This document shows, piece after piece, positions 1 through 9,314 of a DNA stretch of 64,000 bases. The stretch is from Phenylobacterium glaciei (lineage in GTDB: Bacteria; Pseudomonadota; Alphaproteobacteria; Caulobacterales; Caulobacteraceae): positions 2,629,501 to 2,693,500 of the forward strand of contig NZ_JAGSGD010000001.1 of assembly GCF_016772415.1 (NCBI RefSeq), given 5' to 3'. A program made the position numbers and the translations under genes. The stretch's first letter is position 1, and each line of letters opens with the position of its first letter. Under the pieces are notes generated by a model, which saw only the letters and a program-made list of their open reading frames with translations, made no database searches and was not told where the DNA came from.

Positions 1-81
1 CCCTTCGACCGCAACGACCGGTCGCGGTTCCTCCAGGCCCTGGACGAGATCATCCAGAAGGAACGCCGCAAGCGCGGCTGA
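1..81 (+). CDS. C-terminal end of an unidentified protein (partial)
   Basis: Only the last 26 codons are in the window, ending PFDRNDRSRF...QKERRKRG and then TGA. The tail is rich in Arg and Lys, and codon use matches the neighbouring genes. Nothing here identifies the family. The stop lies 62 bases before the cytochrome start, so the two genes could be co-transcribed. Confidence 0.55.
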   Translation, partial: PFDRNDRSRFLQALDEIIQKERRKRG

Positions 82-143
82 GGCGCTTGCCAAAGGCGGC
101 GCTTGGAGTAGCTTGCCGGCCATCCAATTCGAGAGGATTTCCC

Positions 144-653
144 ATGCGCCGCCTCGCTCTGACGCTCGCCGCCACTGTCGCCGTCATCGGGCTTTCGGCC
201 TGCGGGAAATCGGGCGGATCGAGCGGGAGCGAGACCGCCGCAGCGCCGGAGGCGGCGCCCGCCGCAGCCCCCGAGCCCACGGACGCGGAGAAGCAGGCCC
301 TGTTGGCCGCCCTGCCCGCCCCCTACAACACCGGCGACCTAGCCCACGGCAAGCAGGTGTTCGCGGTCTGCAAGTCCTGCCACACCATCGTGCCCGGCGG
401 CGCCAACATGACCGGCCCCAACCTCTACGGCATGTTCGGCCGCAAGCCTGGCATGGCCGAGGGCTACAAGTATTCCGAGGTCGTGAAGGCCGCGACCTTC
501 ACCTGGGACGCCGAGCACCTGGACCAGTGGCTCACCAGCCCCAAGACCTTCATGCCCGGCACCAAGATGAGCTTCGTCGGTGTGAAGGACGCCAAGGACC
601 GCGTCGACCTGATCGCCTATCTGAAGGTCGAGACTGGCTACAAGCCACAGTAG
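144..653 (+). CDS. c-type cytochrome lipoprotein (class I)
   Basis: This 169-residue protein is an electron carrier of the cytochrome c2/CycM type, probably anchored to the outer face of the inner membrane. Residues 1-20 form a lipoprotein signal ending in the lipobox LSAC (Cys20), followed by an Ala/Pro/Glu-rich linker to about residue 60. The haem site CKSCH is at 76-80, and the distal Met is probably in PGTKM (about 142). I chose the ATG at 144 because it gives a clean signal peptide and has a GAGAGG ribosome site just upstream; an earlier in-frame ATG at 87 would hide the signal. Its redox partner cannot be told from the sequence. Confidence 0.9.
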   Translation: MRRLALTLAATVAVIGLSACGKSGGSSGSETAAAPEAAPAAAPEPTDAEKQALLAALPAPYNTGDLAHGKQVFAVCKSCHTIVPGGANMTGPNLYGMFGRKPGMAEGYKYSEVVKAATFTWDAEHLDQWLTSPKTFMPGTKMSFVGVKDAKDRVDLIAYLKVETGYKPQ

Positions 654-884
654 CCCGCGAAGTCCACGCATTCGCTCGGAAAACGAGCGCGAGTCGTCAG
701 ACAACCTTGACGCGCATACTGGCACGCCTCACCATATTGGGGTCGGGTCTGTTCAAGCATCTGACCCCGCCCATCTCCCCCTGGGATGGCGGGCGAGTGG
801 CGTGGCTCTCCCGCAGGAGCCACGTCAGCGCCGGCGCGACGCCCCCGTCGCCGCCGGCGCTACCGTCCCATGACAGTCTCTCCT

Positions 885-911
885 CCTCCCCGCTTCGGCG
901 GGGAGGCTTTT
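885..911 (+). terminator. Rho-independent terminator after the cytochrome gene
   Basis: The stem CCTCCCCGC/GCGGGGAGG (9 bp, perfect) is closed by a TTCG loop and followed by CTTTT. The C(UUCG)G loop is very stable in the plus-strand RNA, and the T-run is also on that side. It sits between the convergent cytochrome and RND genes and ends 8 bases before the RND stop codon. Confidence 0.75.
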
Positions 912-918
912 ATGGTGG

Positions 919-3900
919 CTACTCCGCAGCGTTGGCGGCGCGGGTCTGTTCGGCTTCCTCGAAGGCCTCGATGCGGCGCGCGGTGGCGAGCGGCGACTTC
1001 GTGAAGCGGGCCAGCATGTTGTAGAACACCGGCACGATGAACAGGGTCAGCAGGGTCGTGAAGATGGCCCCGAAGAAGATCACCACCCCGATGGTCTTGC
1101 GGCTCTCGCCGCCCGCCCCGCCCCAGACGATCAGCGGCACGGCCCCGGCTGCTGCCGAGATCGAGGTCATGATGATGGGCCGCAGGCGCAGCGAGGCGCT
1201 CTCGATCACCGCCTCGCGGATCGACAGGCCGTCGTCCCGCAGCTGATTGGCGAACTCGACGATCAGGATGCCGTTCTTGGCGGCGATGCCCACGAGAATT
1301 ATCAGCCCGATCTGACTGTAGGTGTTGATGGTGGAGCCCGCGACGAGCAGGCCGAACAGACCCCCCAGCACGGCGACCGGCACGGTCAGCATGATGACCG
1401 CCGGGTGGATCCAGCTCTCGAACTGAGCGGCCAGGACCAGGAAGACCAACAGCAGAGCCATGCCGAAGGCCAGGCCCACGGCGCCGCCCGCCTCAAGATA
1501 ATCCCGCGCCGTACCGCCCCACTTCACCGTGGTGCCGGGGTGCTTGGCGACCTCGGCCTGGAGGAACGTCACGGCCTCGCCCACCGTGTAGCCGGGGTTG
1601 AGCTGGACGCTCAGCGTGATGGCGCGCAGCCGGTCGACCCGCGCGCGGTCGGGGGTGTCGCCGCGCACATGGGTGCTGACCACAGAGGACAGCGGAACCG
1701 TCGCCCCCGAGCCGGTGCGCACATAGAGGTTGGCCAGGTCGTTCTCGTTCTGGCGGTTGGCGCGGTCGGTCTGCAGGATGACGTCGTATTCCTGGCCGTC
1801 GCGGATGTAGGTCGTAACCTTACGCGAGCCGAACATGGTCTCCAGGGCCCGGCCTACCGACTTGGCCGAGACGCCGAGGGTGGCGGCCTTGTCGCGGTCG
1901 AGGTCCACCAGCAGGCGCGGCGAGGTCGGCTCGTAATCGAGGCGCGGGCGGGCCATCCCGGGATTGGCCTGGACGGCGGTCATCAGCGGCCGGATCAGAC
2001 GCTCGATCTCAGGATACTCGTTGCCCACGACGATCAGGTCGACGTTACCACCGCCGCCGCCGGGGCCACCGCCGCCGCGCTGCAGGCTCGGGCGGACCGA
2101 GGCGATGGCGCGGATGGCGGTGATCTTGGAGAAGTCCTTGTTGAGCTGGGCCGCCAGCTCCTGGGAGCTTATCTTGTGCGCGGCGTCGTCCGGCAGGGCG
2201 GCGTTGGCGTTGCCGGTGTTGAACTGGTTCTGGCCGAAGCGCGGGACACCCAGGGTGTAACGAGTGATCGTGCCATCCTTCAGCAGGCCCTGGAGGCGGG
2301 CCTCCACCTGCTTGGCGGCCGGCAGGGTATAGTCGTAGCCGGCGCCCTCCGGCCCCTGGATGTTGATGTCCACCCGCCCCCGATCCTCGTTGGGCACCAG
2401 CTCGCGCGGCAGGACGGTGAAGAGGGCGAAGGCCAGGCCGGCCAGCACCACCACCAGGCTGACCGCGGCCACGGAGGCGGCGCGGCGGCCCAGCAGGGCG
2501 TCGAGGGAGGCGTGGTAGGAGTTGCGCAGCCGGTTCATGCCGGCGTCCACGCGCCGGGCGATGAAGCCCTCGCCATGGGCCGGACGCAGCAGCTTGGACG
2601 CCAGCATCGGCGACAGGCTGAGCGCCAGCAGGGCCGAGAAGGCCACCGCCGCGGTGATGGCCACGGCCAGCTCCACGAACAGCTTGCCGATATAGCCCGG
2701 CAGGAACATCAGCGGCGCGAACACCGAGATCAGCACGATGGTGGTGGCCACCACGGCGAAGAACACCTGGCGCGCGCCGCGCTGGGCGGCGACCACGGGG
2801 GGCTCGCCCTCGTCCACCCGGCGCTGGATGTTCTCCACCACCACGATGGCGTCATCCACCACCAGACCGATCGCCAACACCAGGGCCAGCAGGGTCAGAA
2901 GGTTGATGGAGAAGCCTAGCGGGGCGAGGACGATGAAGGTCGACAGGATACAGATCGGCGCCACCACCGAGGGGATGATCGCCGCCCGCCAGGTGCCGAG
3001 GAAGACGAAGTTCACCAGGGCCACCAGCCCCAGCGAGATCAGCATGGTGATCCAGACCTCCTGGATCGCGTGCTTGGTGAAGACCGTGAAGTCGACCGCG
3101 ATCTCCAGCTTGGTGCCCTTGGGCAGGGACTTGTTGATCTCCGGCAGCTGATCGCTGATGCCCTTGGAGATCTCCAGGTCGTTGGCCTGGGACTGACGGG
3201 TGATGGCGATGCCGACCATGTCGCGGCCGTTGGACCGGAAGGTGCGGCGGCGCTCGTCGGGCCCCTCCTCCACCCGGGCGATGTCGCCCAGGCGGGTGAC
3301 ATAGGCGTTCTCGCCCTGGTCGGTGGCGCCGACCGCGCCGTCGGCGCCGGCGGTGGAGCCGAGCGCGCCAGCCGATCCGGCGACGCTGGTGGCGGCCGCG
3401 GCGGCGCGGGTCCCCGAGGTGACCGGCAGCTCCTTGAACTGCTGCGGCGTGGAATAGCCGCGGGCGACCCGGATGGTGAAGTCCTTGGCGGGCGCCTCCA
3501 GGGCGCCGGCCGGAAGCTCCAGGTTCTGGGCGTTCAGCGCGGCCTCGACGTCGTCGACGGTGATGCCGCGCGAGGCCATGGCCTGCGGATCGAGCCAGAT
3601 ACGCATCGAATAGAGCTGACTGCCGCCCAGATTCACCTGGGCTACGCCCGGGATCGTGGAGATCCGCTCCACCAGGTAGCGGTTGGCGTAGTCGGAGAGC
3701 TGCAGCCGGTTCAGGCTCGTCGACGAGAAGGCCAGGAACATGATCGGCGAGCCGTCGGCGTTCGCCTTGGCGATCTGCGGCGGATCGGCCTGGTCGGGCA
3801 GCTGTGAGGTCACCCGGCTGACGGCGTCACGCACGTCATTGGCCGCGGTGTCGAGGTCGCGGTCGAGGGAGAAGGACACGTTGATCCGCGAGGAGCCGTC

Positions 3901-4155
3901 CCGCGACGAGGAGTTCACCCGGTCAATGCCCTGGATGCCCGCCACCTGGCGCTCGATCACCTCGGTGATCCGCTCCTCGACCACTTCAGCCGAGGCGCCG
4001 CGATAGGTGGTGGAGACCGAGACCACCGGCGGATCGACGCTGGGAAGCTCGCGAACCGACAGCGAGGTGAAGCAGGCCAGGCCCACCACGCACAGAATGA
4101 TCGCCGCCACCGCAGCGAGCACCGGGCGGCGGACGGAAATGTCGGAGAGCATCAT
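919..4155 (-). CDS. RND multidrug efflux transporter, inner-membrane pump (HAE-1 type)
   Basis: At 1078 residues this has the full length of an AcrB/MexF-type proton-driven pump. It shows an N-terminal membrane helix, two large periplasmic loops and two sets of membrane segments. The helix-4 motif GLVVDDAIVVVENIQRR carries the paired Asp residues of the proton relay. The first periplasmic loop contains an unusual low-complexity Ala/Gly stretch (roughly residues 247-275), and the second has a Gly-rich run (GGGGPGGGGG). Its start overlaps the adaptor stop by four bases (ATGA), so translation is coupled. No outer-membrane channel gene is present, so a TolC-like partner must be encoded elsewhere. 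Substrate is unknown. Confidence 0.93.
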   Translation of the reverse strand: MMLSDISVRRPVLAAVAAIILCVVGLACFTSLSVRELPSVDPPVVSVSTTYRGASAEVVEERITEVIERQVAGIQGIDRVNSSSRDGSSRINVSFSLDRDLDTAANDVRDAVSRVTSQLPDQADPPQIAKANADGSPIMFLAFSSTSLNRLQLSDYANRYLVERISTIPGVAQVNLGGSQLYSMRIWLDPQAMASRGITVDDVEAALNAQNLELPAGALEAPAKDFTIRVARGYSTPQQFKELPVTSGTRAAAAATSVAGSAGALGSTAGADGAVGATDQGENAYVTRLGDIARVEEGPDERRRTFRSNGRDMVGIAITRQSQANDLEISKGISDQLPEINKSLPKGTKLEIAVDFTVFTKHAIQEVWITMLISLGLVALVNFVFLGTWRAAIIPSVVAPICILSTFIVLAPLGFSINLLTLLALVLAIGLVVDDAIVVVENIQRRVDEGEPPVVAAQRGARQVFFAVVATTIVLISVFAPLMFLPGYIGKLFVELAVAITAAVAFSALLALSLSPMLASKLLRPAHGEGFIARRVDAGMNRLRNSYHASLDALLGRRAASVAAVSLVVVLAGLAFALFTVLPRELVPNEDRGRVDINIQGPEGAGYDYTLPAAKQVEARLQGLLKDGTITRYTLGVPRFGQNQFNTGNANAALPDDAAHKISSQELAAQLNKDFSKITAIRAIASVRPSLQRGGGGPGGGGGNVDLIVVGNEYPEIERLIRPLMTAVQANPGMARPRLDYEPTSPRLLVDLDRDKAATLGVSAKSVGRALETMFGSRKVTTYIRDGQEYDVILQTDRANRQNENDLANLYVRTGSGATVPLSSVVSTHVRGDTPDRARVDRLRAITLSVQLNPGYTVGEAVTFLQAEVAKHPGTTVKWGGTARDYLEAGGAVGLAFGMALLLVFLVLAAQFESWIHPAVIMLTVPVAVLGGLFGLLVAGSTINTYSQIGLIILVGIAAKNGILIVEFANQLRDDGLSIREAVIESASLRLRPIIMTSISAAAGAVPLIVWGGAGGESRKTIGVVIFFGAIFTTLLTLFIVPVFYNMLARFTKSPLATARRIEAFEEAEQTRAANAAE

Positions 4156-5348
4156 GCCGCGGGACGGCGGGCGGCTCCGCCCGCTCCCTGGGGCTTGCCG
4201 CCCGGACCGCGCGCGCCCAACGGCTTCACGGGCTGGTTTGGCTGGATCTTGTTCAGTCCATCACCGACGATGCGATCCCCGGTGGTGACCCCGTCCTTCA
4301 GCTCGACGAAGCCGTTCTGGCGCACGCCGGTGACCACCGGCCGCTGCTCGGCCACGGTCTTGCCGCCCTGCTTGGCCAGCACGTAAACGAAGGCGTTGTC
4401 GCCCTGGACCGACACCGCCGATTCCGGCGCCGAGAGGCCCTGGCGGCTGCCTTGGGCGACCGCGACCCGCATCATCATGCCGGGCTTGAGGCGGCGGTCG
4501 GGATTGGGGAATTCGGCCCGGGCGGTGAGCGCGCGGGTCCTTTCATCGATGCGGGTGTCCAGCAGCGCGATGCGGCCCTGGATGACCTCGCCCGGATAGG
4601 CGTCCACCCGGGCGGTGACCGCCTGGCCCTGCCGGATGGCGGCGATGTAGCGGTCGGGGACCTGGAAATCGACGCGGATGGCGCTGGTGTCGTCGAGGGT
4701 GACGATGGGCGAGCCCGGATTGATCAGGGCGCCGGGCGTGATGTCGGTGAGGCCCACGATCCCGGCGAAGGGGGCGCGGATCAACCGGTCGCCCTGGCGG
4801 GCCTGAGCGGCGGCCACGTTGGCCTTGGCCGAGAGATAGCCAGCTTCGTACTGGTCGATCATGGCCTGGGAGGCGAAGCCCTGCTGGCCCAGCGTCTTGT
4901 AGCGGTCATAGGCGCGCTGCGCCTGCACCAGGCTAGCCTGGGCCTGCGCGAGGCCCGCGTCCTGCTCGGTGGCCTTCAGCTCCACCAGCACCGCCCCCTT
5001 GCCGACCGACTGGCCGGGCGAGAAGCGCACGCGCTGGACGAGCTGGGTTGCGGCCGCGGTCAGGGTCACCGACTGGCGGCCCTTGGCCACGCCGATGACG
5101 TCGATGGTGTCGGTGAAGAGCCTCGGCTGAACGACCACCACCGCAACGTCGGTCGGGCCGCCCATGCCCCCTCGGCCGCCGCCTGGTCCGCCGCCACCCG
5201 GACGGCCACCACCGCCTTGCGCCATGGCCGCGCCGGGCGGGCCGCCGGGTCCCTGCTTCTTGCCAAGGGTCAGCTTGTACGCCCCTGCGACCAACATGAG
5301 GATCAGCACAAGGATGGCGCCGGCGAGGAAGAAATGGCGTCGTAACAA
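4152..5348 (-). CDS. RND efflux periplasmic adaptor (membrane fusion protein)
   Basis: This 398-residue protein links the RND pump to the outer-membrane channel. It has an N-terminal membrane anchor (about 7-26), a striking Gly/Pro-rich linker (about 32-66), a lipoyl/hairpin region with the coiled coil around the VELKATEQDAGLAQAQASL segment, and a beta-barrel/MP domain, then a Gly/Pro/Lys-rich tail. The only start giving the membrane anchor is TTG at 5348, with GGAG upstream; no ATG or GTG fits. It is first in the two-gene operon and overlaps the pump gene by four bases. No regulator is adjacent. Confidence 0.9.
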   Translation of the reverse strand: MLRRHFFLAGAILVLILMLVAGAYKLTLGKKQGPGGPPGAAMAQGGGGRPGGGGPGGGRGGMGGPTDVAVVVVQPRLFTDTIDVIGVAKGRQSVTLTAAATQLVQRVRFSPGQSVGKGAVLVELKATEQDAGLAQAQASLVQAQRAYDRYKTLGQQGFASQAMIDQYEAGYLSAKANVAAAQARQGDRLIRAPFAGIVGLTDITPGALINPGSPIVTLDDTSAIRVDFQVPDRYIAAIRQGQAVTARVDAYPGEVIQGRIALLDTRIDERTRALTARAEFPNPDRRLKPGMMMRVAVAQGSRQGLSAPESAVSVQGDNAFVYVLAKQGGKTVAEQRPVVTGVRQNGFVELKDGVTTGDRIVGDGLNKIQPNQPVKPLGARGPGGKPQGAGGAARRPAA

Positions 5349-5544
5349 GCGGGGGGACTCCGTCGCCTCGAAAATGCGGGCGGCCAGTGGGATCTTAAGT
5401 CGAGCGGTCTTATGGCCTCAAACTGACGCTCGTCCAGTGACAGAACGATGGCTGTACATGTCTGGCCGGAAATAGACCGCGGTTACACCGTGCAATGGCC
5501 GCATTTGAGCGACCACAGCCTTTGAATCAACCGCTTAGCGCCAA

Positions 5545-5572
5545 GAAAAAGGGCGCCGGTTTCCCGACGCCC
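5545..5572 (-). terminator. Rho-independent terminator of the class II aldolase gene
   Basis: On the minus strand GGGCGTCGG and CCGGCGCCC pair over 9 bp (one U-G pair) around a GAAA tetraloop and are followed by TTTTT. It lies about 75 bases after the aldolase stop codon. The remainder of the gap (5349-5644) contains the promoter side of the efflux operon, where I could not assign sites. Confidence 0.8.
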
Positions 5573-5644
5573 AAAGACTGTTGTTCTGCGAAAACCGTCC
5601 CGACCCGGACCGTCCGGACCGGGGCCGTTTCCGCTCGGGAAGAA

Positions 5645-6415
5645 TCAGGCGTCGTAGCCCGGCAGCTCGCGATCCAGGCGGCGAAGCGCGCCCGGCCACG
5701 CCAGCTTGCCGCCGATGCCGCGCATGACCTGGCCCTTGACCTCGGTTTGGGCGGCCTCGGGCGCGAACAGCACATTCTCGCGTCCGGCCGACAGGGCCAT
5801 GACCTGCATCTGGCAGGCGCGTTCCAGGTAATACATGCCGGTCCAGCAGTCGGCGGCGCTTTCGCCCACCGAGAGCGTGCCGTGATTGCGCAGCAACATC
5901 AGGGTCTTGTCGCCGATATCGGCCACCAGGCGCTCGCGCTCGTCGAGGTTCAGGGCGATCCCCTCATAGTCGTGATAGGCGAGCCTGGGCAGGACGATGC
6001 AGGCATGCTGCGACAGGGGCAGCAGGCCCTCCTTCTGGGCGGCGACGGCGACACCCTGGTCGGAGTGCAGGTGCATCACGAACTTTGCGTCTTCGCGCGC
6101 GGCGTGGATCGCCGAGTGGATGGTGAAACCCGCCGGATTGATGAAGTAGGGCGTGTCCTGGAGGATCTTGCCGTCCAGGTCGATCTTGACCAGGGACGAG
6201 GCGGTCATCTCCCCGAAGTACATGCCGTAGGGGTTGATCAGGAACTGGTGCTCCGGCCCCGGAATCCGGGCCGAGATGTGGGTGTAGATCATGTCGTCCC
6301 ACCCGTAGAGCGCCACCAGCCGGTAGAGGGCGGCGAGGTCCACACGGGCCTCCCACTCCTCGGCGCTGACCTTGCCCTTCAGAGAATTCACGCCTGCAAG
6401 CGAACCATCGGCCAT
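5645..6415 (-). CDS. class II aldolase/adducin family protein
   Basis: This 256-residue cytoplasmic protein belongs to the zinc-dependent family of fuculose-phosphate aldolase, ribulose-phosphate 4-epimerase and adducin head domains. The metal-site motif HLHS (in FVMHLHSDQG) and the later His in RNHGTLSVGES are present, as is the early segment YTHISARIPG. The start has GGGAGG seven bases upstream. The gene stands alone, so substrate cannot be inferred; related proteins in alphaproteobacteria are annotated only generically. A GTGATC...GTCAC dyad lies 27-41 bases upstream of the start and may be an operator. Confidence 0.85.
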   Translation of the reverse strand: MADGSLAGVNSLKGKVSAEEWEARVDLAALYRLVALYGWDDMIYTHISARIPGPEHQFLINPYGMYFGEMTASSLVKIDLDGKILQDTPYFINPAGFTIHSAIHAAREDAKFVMHLHSDQGVAVAAQKEGLLPLSQHACIVLPRLAYHDYEGIALNLDERERLVADIGDKTLMLLRNHGTLSVGESAADCWTGMYYLERACQMQVMALSAGRENVLFAPEAAQTEVKGQVMRGIGGKLAWPGALRRLDRELPGYDA

Positions 6416-6441
6416 GGCGGCCTCCCTCGTCTGATCGTTAA

Positions 6442-6456
6442 GTGATCGTTGGTCAC
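6442..6456. promoter_or_regulatory. candidate operator dyad before the class II aldolase gene
   Basis: The 15-mer GTGATCGTTGGTCAC is an imperfect palindrome preceded by TAA. It closely matches GTGATCAATGTTCAC at 32048-32062 in the TetR/enoyl-CoA hydratase gap. The TGATCGTT portion is also repeated directly at 6432. Regulatory use is inferred. Confidence 0.4.
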
Positions 6457-6493
6457 AGGGTCGCGCCGCAGCGCTCTAGCGTCAAGGCCGGGC

Positions 6494-7549
6494 TCAGATC
6501 GACGCCAGCCGACGGATCTCCGTGACGGCGGCGTCCTGCCCGGCGGCGTCGAGGCTGGGCAGTTCGATGACACCCAGGCGAGGCCGCTCATCCTTGCGGG
6601 CGGAGCGGTCGTAGGCAGGGTCGTAGTGATGCTCCATGAGCGCTGCGGCCAGTTCCTCGAATTCCCCCGCGTCCGCAAGGCTCCGCCAGTTCTCGAGCCG
6701 CTTCTGGCCCGGATAGGCCGGCAGGCGCGAAAAGGCCGCCTCGAGCTCCGCCCGGTCATCGATCACATCGCGGTAGGCCTCCACGAGATAACGGGCTCGC
6801 GCCTCGCGTGGGGCCTGAATCTCGATACGGGGCGCGGTCTGCATGGCCTTCCACACCGCGGGCGGCGTCATGCGGTCGCCGATCTTGCTGGACTCAGCCT
6901 CCACCACGATGGGCCGAGAGGTGTCGAGCTTGTCGAGCTCCGCCAGCAGACGGCTCTCGAACAGCTTCTGGCTCGGCTGGGGCCGCCCGGCCACGGCGCC
7001 GAACAGGGAACCGCGATGGGAAGCCAAGCCTTCCAGGTCCAGGGTCTGCACGCCCTGCTCCATCAGGCGCGCCAGGATCTCGGTCTTCGCCGACCCCGTA
7101 TGGCCATCCAGCAGGATCAGATTCAAGGGCGGCGCCTCGTCATAGAGCCGCGCGGTCACGGACCTGCGATAGGTCTTGTAGCCTCCGGTCAGCAGCCAGA
7201 CCGGCCAACCCACCTGGGAGAGGATGGTGGCCATGGCGTTGGATCTCTGGCCACCGCGCCAGCAATAGATCAGCGGCTGGAAGCTGGCAGGACGATCGGA
7301 GAGCGCCTCCTCCAGATGACGGGCGATATTGCGCGCCACTTGGGCCGCGCCGATGCGGCGGGCCAGGAACCGGGACTCCTGGACATAGATGGTCCCCACC
7401 TCCGCCCGTTCGGCATTGTCCAGGACCGGCAGGTTCTCGGCGCCGGGCATGTGGTCCTCGGCGAATTCCCCGGGGCTGCGAACGTCGATGACCGCGTCGA
7501 AGCGGGCGAGCGATGCGGCGTCGACCGCCTCGGTGAGCTGGATTCCCAT
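6494..7549 (-). CDS. mnmH: tRNA 2-selenouridine synthase
   Basis: MnmH (SelU/YbbB) replaces sulfur by selenium in 2-thiouridine at the wobble position of certain tRNAs, using selenophosphate and passing through a geranylated intermediate. The protein has 351 residues. An N-terminal rhodanese domain holds the active Cys in YCWRGGQRSNAMA, and the C-terminal half has a P-loop variant GHTGSAKT, in which Ala stands where Gly is usual. It is divergent from selD, its selenophosphate supplier, with 98 bases between the two starts. This pairing without selA or selB nearby suggests selenium is used here mainly for tRNA. Confidence 0.95.
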   Translation of the reverse strand: MGIQLTEAVDAASLARFDAVIDVRSPGEFAEDHMPGAENLPVLDNAERAEVGTIYVQESRFLARRIGAAQVARNIARHLEEALSDRPASFQPLIYCWRGGQRSNAMATILSQVGWPVWLLTGGYKTYRRSVTARLYDEAPPLNLILLDGHTGSAKTEILARLMEQGVQTLDLEGLASHRGSLFGAVAGRPQPSQKLFESRLLAELDKLDTSRPIVVEAESSKIGDRMTPPAVWKAMQTAPRIEIQAPREARARYLVEAYRDVIDDRAELEAAFSRLPAYPGQKRLENWRSLADAGEFEELAAALMEHHYDPAYDRSARKDERPRLGVIELPSLDAAGQDAAVTEIRRLASI

Positions 7550-7647
7550 GACCCACTGTTAGCACCGCGCTCGCGGCGGTGGCGAGGCTGGCCCGCCGCC
7601 TGGACGCGGACTAAGACGGAAGCAGCTTCATCTCCGTGAGATTCCCC

Positions 7648-8697
7648 ATGCCCGACGCCGTCCGCCTGACCTCCCTGGCCCACGGCGGCGGCTGCGGCTG
7701 CAAGATCGCCCCGGCCGTACTGCAGGACATCCTGGCGCGGATGCCGGCGGCGGCCGCCTTCCCTAACCTGCTGGTGGGGACCGAGACCTCAGACGACGCG
7801 GCGGTCTGGCGGTTGAACGACACCCAGGCCCTGGTGGCCACCACCGACTTCTTCATGCCGGTGGTGGACGACCCCTTCGACTTCGGCCGGATCGCCGCCA
7901 CCAACGCGCTGTCGGATATCTACGCCATGGGCGGCAAGCCGATCCTGGCCCTGGCCATCGTCGGCATGCCCATCGACAAGCTGGCGCCCGAGACCATCGG
8001 CCAGATCCTGGCCGGCGGGGCGTCGGTCTGTGCGGCGGCCGGCATTCCGGTGGCCGGCGGCCACTCCATTGACAGCGTCGAACCGATCTATGGCCTGGTC
8101 GCTCTGGGGCTCGTTCATCCCGACCGGGTGCTGAAGAACAGCGCCGCCAAACCCGGCGACGTCCTGATCCTCACCAAGGCCCTGGGAGTCGGCGTGCTGA
8201 GCGCGGCCTTCAAGCAGGAAAAGCTGGACGACGCAGGTTACGAAGCCCTGATCGCTTCCACCACCCAACTCAACGCGGTGGGCGAGGTCCTTGCGGCGCA
8301 GGACGGCGTCCACGCCATGACCGACGTCACCGGGTTTGGCCTGCTGGGCCACGCCCTGGAGATGGCGCGCGGCGCGGGGCTGACCGCCCATGTCGATCCC
8401 GACGGCGCCGCGATCCTGCCCGGCGTCGAGGCCCTGGCCCGCGCCGGGGTCCGTACCGGCGCCTCGGTGCGCAACTGGGCGAGCTACGGCGCGTCGGTCG
8501 AGGCGCCCGGCGACCTGGCGGACTGGAAGCGCGACCTGCTGTGCGACCCGCAAACCAGCGGCGGCCTGCTGATCGCCGTCGATCCCGCCGCGGTCGAGCG
8601 CGTTATGGCGCTGGTGAAGGGCGCGGGCTTTGGCCTCGCCACCGTGGTGGGACGGCTGGGCGCGCGCAACGGCCAGCCGCTGATCCTGGGTATCTAG
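7648..8697 (+). CDS. selD: selenide, water dikinase (selenophosphate synthetase)
   Basis: SelD makes selenophosphate from selenide and ATP. The 349-residue protein has the N-terminal active loop [11 protein letters not shown] with Cys16, Cys18 and Lys19; the catalytic position is Cys, not selenocysteine, so no UGA readthrough is needed. Further family motifs are [38 protein letters not shown] and [11 protein letters not shown] chose the ATG at 7648; a GTG at 7636 in the same frame would add four residues. The HAD gene begins six bases after the stop, so the two form an operon, divergent from mnmH. Confidence 0.96.
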   Translation: MPDAVRLTSLAHGGGCGCKIAPAVLQDILARMPAAAAFPNLLVGTETSDDAAVWRLNDTQALVATTDFFMPVVDDPFDFGRIAATNALSDIYAMGGKPILALAIVGMPIDKLAPETIGQILAGGASVCAAAGIPVAGGHSIDSVEPIYGLVALGLVHPDRVLKNSAAKPGDVLILTKALGVGVLSAAFKQEKLDDAGYEALIASTTQLNAVGEVLAAQDGVHAMTDVTGFGLLGHALEMARGAGLTAHVDPDGAAILPGVEALARAGVRTGASVRNWASYGASVEAPGDLADWKRDLLCDPQTSGGLLIAVDPAAVERVMALVKGAGFGLATVVGRLGARNGQPLILGI

Positions 8698-8702
8698 GCG
8701 CC

Positions 8703-9314
8703 GTGGCGAAGAAGCTGAGAGGTGTGATCTTCGACGCCGACGGGGTGCTGCAGCATGCCGGGCCGTTCGCGACAGTGGATTGGGTGTGGAGCGCCCAGCA
8801 GCACCGGGACTTCGTCAGCGGCTTCTATCGCGCCGCCGCGCCGGAGGCCCTGGCCGATGTCGGCGCCTTCACAACCGCCTGCGAGCGCGCCTTGGCGCAG
8901 GCCGGCTGGCCGCACGACGCGGCGACCTATCTGGAGCGCTGGGCGCAGGAGAACGTCATTCCCGACCCGGCCATGCTGGAGGATGTGCGGCGGCTGCGGG
9001 CGGCCGGGATCGCCTGCTATCTCGGCTCCAACCAGGACGCCTTCTGGGCGGCTCACGTCGAGACCACCCTGGGCTACGGCGCGTTGCTGGACGGCCTGTT
9101 CATCTCCTGCCGCCTGGGCGTCGCCAAGCCGCAGGCGGCCTTCTTCGAGGCGATCCTGGCCCAGATCCCCTTCCCGCGCGAGGACCTGATCTTCTTCGAC
9201 GACAAGGCCGCCAACGTGGAGGCGGCGCTGGCCTGCGGCCTGGAAGCCCGGCTGTTCACCAGCCGGGCGCGATACCTGCAGGATTTGGAGGAGCTGTACG
9301 GCCTGGAGTCGTGA
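8703..9314 (+). CDS. HAD-superfamily hydrolase (subfamily IA)
   Basis: This is a 203-residue phosphatase-like protein starting at GTG. Motif I is FDADGV (Asp11 nucleophile, Asp13), motif II is the Ser in LGSNQD, the Lys of motif III is in LGVAKPQ, and motif IV is FFDDKAAN. The helical cap between motifs I and II is that of class C1, as in YihX-type sugar phosphatases. It follows selD by six bases and overlaps the next small gene by four bases (GTGA), so all three are probably translated from one message. Whether it acts in selenium metabolism is unknown. Confidence 0.85.
   Translation: MAKKLRGVIFDADGVLQHAGPFATVDWVWSAQQHRDFVSGFYRAAAPEALADVGAFTTACERALAQAGWPHDAATYLERWAQENVIPDPAMLEDVRRLRAAGIACYLGSNQDAFWAAHVETTLGYGALLDGLFISCRLGVAKPQAAFFEAILAQIPFPREDLIFFDDKAANVEAALACGLEARLFTSRARYLQDLEELYGLES

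Noticed and set aside
1405..2919. Long plus-strand open frame opposite the RND pump
   Set aside because: It is the antisense of a well-supported gene, rich in Gly, His, Gln and Arg from GC-rich third-position effects, with no ribosome site.
3310..3430. Possible frameshift or insertion in the RND gene (Ala/Gly-rich stretch)
   Set aside because: The frame is open and continuous through the segment and homology resumes on both sides, so it is an in-frame low-complexity insertion.
7636..7720. Possible selenocysteine codon in selD
   Set aside because: The catalytic position is an ordinary Cys codon; no in-frame TGA occurs.
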